Origin: Trichosphaerium sp. ATCC 40318
Lineage: Eukaryota; Discosea; Flabellinia; Trichosidae
Length of the DNA: 26,628 bases
Reading direction: 5' to 3'
NCBI GenBank assembly: GCA_038496445.1
Contig: JALMLS010000066.1
Coordinates: 1-26,628 of the forward strand
Shown here: one piece after another, positions 19,817 through 26,628 of the stretch
How positions within the stretch are numbered: position 1 is the first letter of the stretch
How the letters are laid out: every line of letters begins with the position of its first letter
Notes under the pieces: model-generated
The model's database searches: none
Told to the model about the DNA's origin: nothing
Seen by the model: only the letters and a program-made list of their open reading frames with translations
Made by a program: the position numbers and the translations under genes

Positions 19817-19956
19817 ATTACATCTAAGCTATGTTCAAAAAACACCCAAAGAGATAGTGTATTCAATGATACCCCTTGACATTGTAAATGGGAAATTTGT
19901 TGTTATTGTGCCTTCCACTTGAGCTGCAATTTAGATTTAGACTTTGAAGTTTACCT
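19811..19956 (+). pseudogene. Relic of an F-box/MORN gene promoter and 5' end
   Basis: Starting with GTACACGTGATT, this stretch matches the upstream region of the F-box gene at 23998 (TGTACACGTGATT at 23874). It ends with GAGCTGCAA...TTTAGATTTAGACTTTGAAGTTTA, which matches the F-box coding segment at 24097-24137 less an 8-nt deletion. About 110 nt between the two anchors are lost, including the start codon. No MORN repeats follow. The similarity is short but the order is preserved. Confidence 0.55.
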
Positions 19957-20009
19957 TGTTTATTATACAGGCATAATTATTGTAGGCAAATAAAGAGAAA
20001 AGCTGTGAG

Positions 20010-20015
20010 TTTATT
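20010..20015 (-). terminator. AATAAA polyadenylation signal, copy 6
   Basis: AATAAA on the minus strand 54 nt past the copy 6 stop. Confidence 0.45.
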
Positions 20016-20068
20016 GTGGTAAAACTGCTGTCACAGGTTGTAGCTTTTATTATTTTTGAAACGAAATG

Positions 20069-22627
20069 TTATAAGGCTGAGTTATTTACTTGGTTCATGG
20101 CAAGCTGTTCTTTTGGTTTTCTGAGAGACCAAGGTACAATTACCTTTCTTAGAGGTCGAAAGACAAACACAGCTACGATTATCACTGCCAAAATCTTTTA
20201 CAATGACAAGTAAGTAGAAATGTTTCCAACGAGTTACAAAGACAACTTACCAATAAGAATCCAAATGTTACTCCAAGTGATATTGCTATTGTGGTGCTAT
20301 CACTGGAGCATTCTCCTGCTATGATAAGCAATACAAGCCCAGTTGACAAAAGTTGTTGTTCATGATCAACACAATCACGAGTGATTACTTGAACAGTCCC
20401 ATTTATACAAGGTGATGAAATAGCATTGATCTCTTTATCAGATGATGTGTCCACTCCTGATACATCAATCACAAATGAACTATTTGGTAGTATCACTAAG
20501 CATCCTAAATACATTGATTACATTGTAATAGATTACAATACTTTACAATAATATACCTTTTACAGTAAGAATGGGAGTTGTTTCATCATCGAATACTAGA
20601 ATCACTTCACCTTTGTTTGTGAAATCGCCTTCGATCACAGTAGGCGCACTTACAGTCACAATGGTATCAGGAGTGATAATAATATCTGAATCAACCACAC
20701 AAGTTGTCATTGAGTCACATTTAAGACAAGAGCTATTCACACAAACAAATGTTGTGTTTGAAGACATGGGCGTAAGCATGGAAGGAGCAATATGAAATGA
20801 CGGAAAAGAGCTTGGCGCTGACGGATACATAGATGGAGATACAGGCGTAAGGGTAGAAGGAGCACTATGAACCGACGGAATAGATGTTGGCACTGATGGA
20901 AACATTGTTGGTGGCGAAGTGCTAATCGTGGCTTTGATAATAATTAATACTGAACTGCCTGAAAGTTACGTACAACAATTAAATAAATAATCACGTGATT
21001 GAATAAAGGCAGTGTATTGGTTTGTTTCTGATGATAGCAATACCTTTGATTTTGAAAGTTAATAACAATGGAAGAAAAAGTAAACGACGTACAACAAGAA
21101 GGCAGTATTGTTTGTCAAGGATGCCTTGGATTACTGTTAGATTACCATTTTGAGTTGTTATTTCCTTCTGTAATGTGTTATTCTACATAACATGTTAACT
21201 CCAAAAGTTTACGTATTAGCAATACCATTTGTGGACTTGAGGAAAATGATACTGTACTTGTACTTCCGTTGAAGTGAATATAGATGAAAGGAGATACTTG
21301 TGATATATCTTGAGTGTTTACAGCTGTTGCAGGTGCTTCATCAACAGGTGCACAATATTCGACCTCGTCTACGGGTGCAATTGCCAATATTTCTGTCAGT
21401 CCTATTCCAAACGTTGCAAGTTTGAATTGTGTTGTAACAGAAATTCCTGTTTCTAGGAGTATTTGCAAAACAGCAGAAGCATCTGAATTAAACTCAACGA
21501 TTTTAATGGATGCTATTCCTGTTTTGAACATATCGAAAATAGTTGCGTCCCCCTCCCTAAGCTGAACTCATTAGTACTATTTTGTCAAATATAAGAACGT
21601 ACAACGCTTTGCCCAGATGTATTAAAGATTTGAAGTGTCACATTATTTTCATAAGCGCGCATCTGATATAGATATAAGTAAGTTTGTATTAGTTTGACGA
21701 TTGAGAATGTCGAATCTAATGCTGTATTATTTCCATCTACATTAAGTAAGTGGATTGAACACTTGACAAGATAGTGTGCCGCGAATGAGTGTTGGTTCTT
21801 TGTATTGATGAATCTCAAACATCTTTTCTGTACTCTCCTCTGTGTTAATAAAATGAACAAAATATCGACCTAAACCTTGTCATCTTCAACATCTATTGTT
21901 TAGATTTGCACCTGTATTCGACACGAATGTGTATGATGTTGCAAAATCTGCTTGACCTTCAAATGAAACGGTAGAATTTATCAAAATCGACTAAAATAAA
22001 AACCCTGTCAACAAGTGACGCGAAGAAAGGAATTTCTTGGAACCTTCGCTGGCACATCTAGGCTCAAGAACATTGCCCCAAAGCTAGTTTCGTTTCTATG
22101 CATCACAACAAAGCTTGGATAATCGTTTAGGTCGACAGCATTGGTTAACTTGGGTTCTCTAACGCCTGGAATGAAGAAAGGCGTGAACGTTTGGTTGCCA
22201 GCAAGCCAATCTATTGCCGATAGATAAGTAAAAATAAAACATACTCTTTGCGTACCATCAATGGTAGTCACTGATATAGTTATACCGGGAATAGCAAACA
22301 CTACAAAGCAGGTAAAAAGAGTGTAATATTTAGAGTGTAATTTTTATTTCAGGTGCACCTGCGTTCGCTGCGAAGATATAGTATGTGGTGTCACGTGTTT
22401 CTAAACAGCCCATATTCGATACACCGATTGACGATATTCCAGGACCTTGTAATATCTGACGCGACTCAAAAAACTCATCTAACGGCGGTGTTGACGCGAA
22501 CGCTGCTACAAAATAAAATAAATCAGTATCTATGTCTAACTATATTAGTTTCATTACCAGGTATTGATAATACGATTGAGTACATCATAATACACACAAC
22601 ATAACTAAACATCTGTTTGTTCTTCAT
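20069..22627 (-). CDS. Tandem type I membrane protein family, copy 6 (intact, 12 exons, stalk repeat)
   Basis: 630-aa protein. Exons: 22558-22627, 22359-22505, 22256-22300, 22044-22210, 21912-21990, 21603-21736, 21226-21561, 21093-21182, 20974-21043, 20557-20931, 20251-20504, 20069-20194; every phase joins. Exon 1 encodes a signal peptide (MKNKQMFSYVVCIMM). The ectodomain (about 24-385) is divergent from copies 1-3 but has the same exon plan. Residues about 386-435 form a Ser/Pro/Thr-rich stalk made of two similar 25-residue repeats, absent from the other copies. The cysteine cluster (CVNSSCLKC) and VIEGDFTNKGEVILV follow. The transmembrane helix is split by the last intron (IAISLGVTFGFLL / ILAVIIVAVFVF). 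The tail reads RPLRKVIVPWSLR. A 247-nt tract is nearly identical to copy 5. An alternative start is Met6. Confidence 0.85.
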
Positions 22628-22651
22628 ATATTTCTATGTGTTGAGATTGTT

Positions 22652-22680
22652 CACGTGTTGATATGACTATTTGGTCAAGA
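22652..22680 (-). promoter_or_regulatory. Promoter block of copy 6: CACGTG and TTGACCAA
   Basis: CACGTGTTGA at 22652 lies 25 nt upstream of the start codon, with TTGACCAA (minus strand) beyond it at about 22671-22678. The order differs from copy 3, where CACGTG is the more distal element. Confidence 0.45.
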
Positions 22681-22797
22681 CTGTTAGCGCGTACACACCA
22701 ACATTTAAAGCAACGATCCTATCAAGCTCTTACTACTTTCTAACCATATTTCAGGCTAGTCGGTTGTAGACAGTTGAATGAAATTGCCCTAGCAAGT

Positions 22798-23280
22798 ATA
22801 TTGATCACTGTAGGCACTTACAGTCACATTGGTATCAGGAGTGATGATAATATCTGATTCAATGACACATGTTATCGTTAGAGCCTAAATCATAGTTTTG
22901 TCGTACCTAATCTTGAGAGGAATGTGTATGATTTCACAGTGCCATAGTCTACATTTGGAACCACAACTGTTGAATTGACTGAAATGTTCCAAGAAGCATG
23001 TGAGCGCGGATTATAGAAAGATTGATATGGCACCTGCGCTGCTAGATTTATGTTAAAGAATGTAACAGCAAAGTCCATTTCGGTTTTGTGAAGCATAGCA
23101 AACGTTAGAGAATCGCTCGTATCAGTTTAAACAGTGAGATCAATACTTGGAATGAACAAAGGTGCAAACGTGTGATTATCAGCGAGGCAATCTGTGGTAA
23201 GCGAAGTGAATAGTAATACAATAAGGTTTAATTACCTTCAATGTTTGTCACTCGGAGTAATATACCTTCCTCTGGTACTC
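22798..23280 (-). pseudogene. Scrambled fragment of a seventh family copy
   Basis: On the minus strand: exon 3 (VPEEGILLRVTNIE, about 23236-23280); exon 4 (NHTFAPLFIP...LTFAMLHK) with an in-frame TAA near 23128; exon 5 (VNSTVVVPNVDYG...SYTFLSRL, from about 22970 to 22908) ending at a GTACG donor. Then, with exons 6-9 missing, comes a piece of exon 10 (22798-22875; TCVIESDIIITPDTNVTV) almost identical to copy 6 but with a 1-nt deletion. No exon 1-2 is seen. Clearly a deleted, non-functional copy. Confidence 0.65.
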
Positions 23281-23584
23281 TATATGTTATTAGCAACACA
23301 TCTCGATGTAAGAGATACCGCTTTTCATTAATGTTGTTCAAGGTATATGATTGGTTCATGTTTCATTGTAGTTGGCGTACAACTTCAGTGTGCTTTTGCA
23401 GTAGCGTGGATATTCGGTTCTGAATGTTTTGTATCTGGTGCTACTGTTTCGTTTCTTGCTACTCTAAGCACGTGGCAAAATAAATACTCAGGTTGAAATT
23501 TTATGAGTCAGCAAAGCTTTGCAGTTGTTCACATTTTTGATTGTTTCTTTTCTGTATTTTTTACGTTAATAAAAACATCTCTTT

Positions 23585-23680
23585 TCTCCACTTTCACTTG
23601 CTGTCAAAGACCAAGCGCCAATGGAAGGCGTAATAATTTCATTCAAGTGTAATGAAAAAAACAATCACAAATTAACGTAA
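23585..23680 (-). pseudogene. Possible last-exon relic of an eighth family copy
   Basis: Minus-strand reading gives hydrophobic FVIVFFITL then, after a frameshift, IITPSIGAWSLTASESGEK and a stop. Spacing and the WSL motif resemble the last exon of other copies (transmembrane half, then VPWSL and a short tail). Preceding exons are absent; the F-box/MORN gene occupies that place. Confidence 0.35.
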
Positions 23681-23876
23681 ACAATATTGTTCTTCGTGAA
23701 GACCTAAAATGTTAGGTATCCAGTGCATTAAATCAAGCACAGAATCACGTTTAGTCAAGAACTCAACAATTACAGTATGACCTTGATTGACTGAACGCAC
23801 AACTTATCGTAAAACGCACATGGTGCTCAACTAAGATTATCCGAAACGACTTAGCAAGGGTCAACAATAAGCTGTA

Positions 23877-23882
23877 CACGTG
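23877..23882. promoter_or_regulatory. CACGTG upstream of the F-box/MORN gene
   Basis: CACGTG in the context GTACACGTGATT, 116 nt upstream of the start codon. The same 12-mer context occurs at 19809 upstream of the F-box relic. Confidence 0.4.
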
Positions 23883-23997
23883 ATTGTGTTATTTAGGTTA
23901 TATTCAAAGAATTTATATTAACGCTCTTTAACAGCATGTCATTACTACGCTGCTAATAATCAATGAATGATAAAGGGCTATTTGAATATAAAACCAA

Positions 23998-24915
23998 ATG
24001 GAATTAACACACAAGGTAGTTACGTCTATCACACTAGTGACATATCAGAGTTATACCAAAAAAGTGGATCATTGTGGTATATCGTACCTCCCAGTTGAGC
24101 TGCAACTTGATATTTTAGATTTAGACTTTGAAGTTTATGTCAAGTGGCCGCTTTTATCAAGGTACACAGCATTGACAAGGTTTGACAGCGCCCTGGAAAA
24201 ACATGGAAAGTGGGTACAATATCACTATAATTATAGCTGTCAACTGAAAGTACGAGAGTATTTCAGGCACGGTCTGCGTCATGGAACACGCACAGAGTGG
24301 GGAATAAACGGTGATTTAGATAGCGAGCACCAATACATAAATGGTAAATTGGAAGGAGTGCGCACGTGGTTTGGCTTAGGCCTATCGAAGAAGCGGTGCT
24401 ACTACTCTAATGATAAGCAAGAAGGAGAGTATAGTAGGTGGAGTTTTGTTGGCCAATTGCAAGAGCAGTACCATTTTGTCAATGATAAGCTAGAAGGCGA
24501 GTACAAGTGTTGGTATTCAAATGGGCAGCGTAAGAAACAGTGTTATTACATCAATGATAAGTTGTATGGGGAGTTCAAGTATTGGTATTATATTGGCCAA
24601 TTGAAAGAACAATGTTATTACATCAATGATATTCGGGAAGGAGAATACAAATGTTGGTACCATAGGAAACTGTTTTACTACAACAATGATATGCCTTTCA
24701 CTACTGATAATTGTCAATTGAAAGAACAATGCTATTACATCAATGGTAAGCGGCAAGGAGAGTACAAGTATTGGTATGAAAATGGCCAATTGAAAGAACA
24801 ATGCTATTACATCAATGGCGAGCGGCAGGGAGAGTACAAGTATTGGAATGACAATGGCCATTTGCAAGAACAATGTTGTTATATCAATGATAAGCGAGAA
24901 GGAGAGCACAAGTAG
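23998..24915 (+). CDS. F-box-like protein with MORN/YwqK-type repeats
   Basis: Intronless 305-aa frame, unlike its intron-rich neighbours. Residues about 30-66 (YLPVELQLDILDLDFE...KWPLLSRY) fit an F-box-like pattern, which would recruit Skp1 of a ubiquitin ligase. From about residue 87 to the end run repeats of 24 residues, consensus GEYKYWYENGQLKEQCYYIN; the GE(Y/F) positions are 143, 167, 191, 215, 254, 278 and 302. The 39-residue gap at 215-254 marks one eroded double unit. Such repeats belong to the MORN-variant/YwqK group. F-box plus MORN-type proteins are, to my knowledge, expanded in some amoeba-infecting giant viruses, so viral exchange is possible. The reading stops (TAG) inside a repeat, and repeat-like sequence continues briefly past it, so the C-terminus may be truncated. 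Partners unknown. Confidence 0.75.
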   Translation: MELTHKVVTSITLVTYQSYTKKVDHCGISYLPVELQLDILDLDFEVYVKWPLLSRYTALTRFDSALEKHGKWVQYHYNYSCQLKVREYFRHGLRHGTRTEWGINGDLDSEHQYINGKLEGVRTWFGLGLSKKRCYYSNDKQEGEYSRWSFVGQLQEQYHFVNDKLEGEYKCWYSNGQRKKQCYYINDKLYGEFKYWYYIGQLKEQCYYINDIREGEYKCWYHRKLFYYNNDMPFTTDNCQLKEQCYYINGKRQGEYKYWYENGQLKEQCYYINGERQGEYKYWNDNGHLQEQCCYINDKREGEHK

Positions 24916-25630
24916 GGACAACTGTTGTATGTGGTTCACACCTGTCATATTAATGCTTTATCATGTGTAAATGTATCTGTAGAACGAATGGCTCTATTCT
25001 TCAGTTCTAAGTGTTAAATAAGTAACTTAGCATCTTGTCAGTTTTATTAGCGTTAGCTTAACCTTACTTTTCTGCCGCCATAAACCCAGTGCTGTAGAGG
25101 AATTTGTATGAGGCTCCACAGAATGGAATGAATGTACTTGTTCTATCACATGTCGTTCTGGGAATAGAATGTTAAACTACAGTAAGTGCTCTGTTATAAC
25201 ACTTTAGCAATCGGCAAAGCGATTTACAAAAAATGTGAACACAAATTAACTGGATCTGACTGTAGAGGCAAGCGTTGTAATTGGCATATAAAAAGTCCAA
25301 ATGTTGGCTCTACCTCAAACAATAAGCACCGTGGCTACAGGAGATACATCTACCGTACCAATGTTTGGTGTATAACTGTTTTTGCTCTGCTTTCATCGGT
25401 ATCATCAACTCTTCTATTACTGCACTTTCCAAAGGCATATCTGTGTGTCACAAAAACAAACGTCGCTTATGGCTTTTCAACAGTGAGGTCGGTGATGAGG
25501 GGTTTATAGCTTCCAATTGGTCTTTAAATTGTTGCAGAGGACTATAAAGTAAATAAGAAAGCGGTAGGTGAAATACAATAGAAGAAAACGCAAAATAAAA
25601 CAAGAAATGATGTTGCCAACTTGAAAAATA
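24916..25630. other. Intergenic region without a supported gene
   Basis: Immediately after the F-box gene a GGACAACTGTTG remnant continues the repeat. Beyond it, plus-strand open frames at 25186-25547 lack recognisable motifs. The opposite strand shows a short cysteine-containing frame at about 25311-25439, but no splice-consistent gene could be built. Confidence 0.4.
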
Positions 25631-25637
25631 CTCTACA

Positions 25638-26030
25638 ACGGCACCACAACGAACACGTTCAGTCCCAGAGGATGATCAATGGGCACAACACAGGACAGAG
25701 ATGATCAGTGTCTTGCTCAGAGTTGTTTGGGCGACGCTCAAAGGGTAGTTGCAAGAAAGGAGGATAAAAAAAAAAGAGAAATGAAAAATGAATTGAATTA
25801 TCCAATGCAACGCCACCACAGACGAACACGTTCAGTCCCAGAGGATGATCAATGGGCACAACACAGGACAGAGATGATCAATGTCCTGCTCAATGTAGTT
25901 GGGTGACATCCAAAAGGCAATTCAAAACAAAACACTCAAGCCATTACAAGCAACACAGCGTAGATTCAACCCCAAAGAATAATCAGTGAGGCAACGTGCA
26001 ACAGAGAGATAATCAATGTCACGCTAACTA
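25638..26030. repeat. Imperfect tandem repeat, about 173-bp spacing
   Basis: A block with GAACACGTTCAGTCCCAGAG followed by GATGATCAATGGGCACAACA starts at 25651 and recurs at 25824. A more diverged third copy begins near 25964 (ATTCAACCCCAAAG). The first two blocks are nearly identical over about 70 nt; the remainder differs. Each begins in a CACCACA-rich stretch and includes AACACGTTC. No coding role is evident. Confidence 0.6.
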
Positions 26031-26127
26031 CAGCTGCAAGCACAGCAGAAATGTGTAATTGTAATAACGCATGAAACAAAAAAGAAGAAGGAAAATAAAC
26101 TGTACGTACAACTGAACCTTCGTCTAA

Positions 26128-26582
26128 CTAGGTCTGAACTGATAAAGGGCCAACCAACCTTCTGTGAGTTAGGCAACAAAGTATTACTGTTTTTGGGGAC
26201 AGGACATCTCTGGACGTTATGAAGCCCTCTAATCGTACAATGTCCATGGGCAACAGCAAAGCATCTTTTTCTGCGATTGAGTTGGCGCTGTTGATTACAG
26301 GGTCTTGTGTAGCGATTAAACTCACGCCTGTAAAATCTAAAACAGAAATAATTTTTAGCCTATTGTGTGTAAATTTGATGAAAAGGCGTTGAAAACGGCC
26401 AAGAGCGCTGAAATGAAAAAGTAGAAGAAATGGTGTACAGTTTGTTTCGAACACAAAATAAAAAACTAACCGTTGGTTTTTTTCGCGCTGTTGCTTTTTT
26501 TTAGAGTTGTAGACGCCGTAAAAGCGATAAAAACGGAAAAGAGAATTACGTACAGTTTTGTAGTCCCATTTGGCGTTTGCAT
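26128..26582 (-). CDS. Possible secreted or membrane protein, first two exons
   Basis: Exon 1 (26471-26582) starts at an ATG and encodes MQTPNGTTKLYVILFSVF followed by more hydrophobic residues, a plausible signal peptide. It ends in phase 1 before GTTAG. Exon 2 starts at 26336 after TTTTAG and joins in frame as DFTGVSLIATQDPVIN, staying open to a stop at 26128. The phase-1 intron right after the signal peptide copies the tandem family's plan, but the sequence shows no convincing similarity to its exon 2. The 3' end is unclear: no later exon was found. It could be a diverged relative or an unrelated gene fragment. Confidence 0.4.
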
Positions 26583-26628
26583 GCCTAAAAAAGAGTTAAG
26601 TGAATAGGAGATGGTCTAACGCGTTGAT

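Larger units (their letters stand above)
23281..23997. other. Intergenic region with a last-exon relic and the F-box gene promoter
   Basis: No intact gene. 23585-23680 holds a probable family last-exon relic; 23877-23882 is CACGTG. The stretch 23290-23570 is where exons 1-2 of the seventh copy would be expected, but they are not recognisable. Confidence 0.45.

Noticed and set aside
24517-24948. Minus-strand hydrophobic frame of 143 codons opposite the F-box/MORN gene
   Set aside because: It is the reverse complement of the 72-bp repeats. Its apparent hydrophobicity follows from reading Asn/Tyr/Gln-rich codons backwards.
25186-25547. Overlapping plus-strand frames near the right end
   Set aside because: No motif and no repeat support. 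Neither frame has convincing splice extensions.
1-26628. CRISPR array, bacterial operon, rRNA or tRNA genes
   Set aside because: Spliceosomal introns are pervasive and no regular spaced repeats were seen. I recognised no rRNA or tRNA sequence by eye, though a covariance-model scan was not possible.

Overview
The window comes from the nuclear genome of an AT-rich, intron-dense eukaryote, most likely a microbial one. Nearly every host gene is broken by short GT...AG introns of about 40-60 nt, several with GTACG or GTAAG donors. AATAAA signals lie 20-70 nt past the stops, and TAA, TGA and TAG all end genes, so the code looks standard. I cannot name the lineage from sequence alone.

The host content is a tandem family on the minus strand. 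Two copies could be traced exon by exon with every splice phase consistent: 11926-14252 (13 exons, 576 aa) and 20069-22627 (12 exons, 630 aa). A third copy (3864-6513) appears equally intact, and a fourth (1-1347) runs off the left edge. Each encodes a type I membrane protein: signal peptide on its own exon, a long beta-rich ectodomain with many N-glycosylation sequons, a cysteine-containing beta-solenoid-like region, one transmembrane helix interrupted by an intron, and a short basic tail with a conserved VPWS motif. Two further copies (14781-17079 and 17278-19712) carry disabling lesions, and fragments of others lie at 3463-3637, 11685-11723, 22798-23280 and about 23585-23680. Duplication, tract-wise conversion and decay are all visible.

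A tyrosine-recombinase retrotransposon (6613-11537, minus strand) is inserted between two duplicated units. It has Ngaro/PAT-style split direct repeats (A1-gag-RT/RNase H-YR-B1-A2-B2). All three coding segments share one reading frame, separated only by one TGA and one TAA. A decayed non-LTR (LINE-like) element on the plus strand occupies about 1460-2300, and a palindrome-rich insertion sits in the same intron of two family copies.

On the right, an intronless plus-strand gene (23998-24915) encodes an F-box-like domain followed by 24-residue MORN/YwqK-type repeats. A short eroded relic of its promoter and 5' end lies upstream of another family copy (19811-19956), so the membrane-protein gene and the F-box/MORN gene may once have been a divergent pair sharing a CACGTG promoter. 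The last 1.7 kb has an approximately 173-bp repeat and the first two exons of a possible secreted protein.
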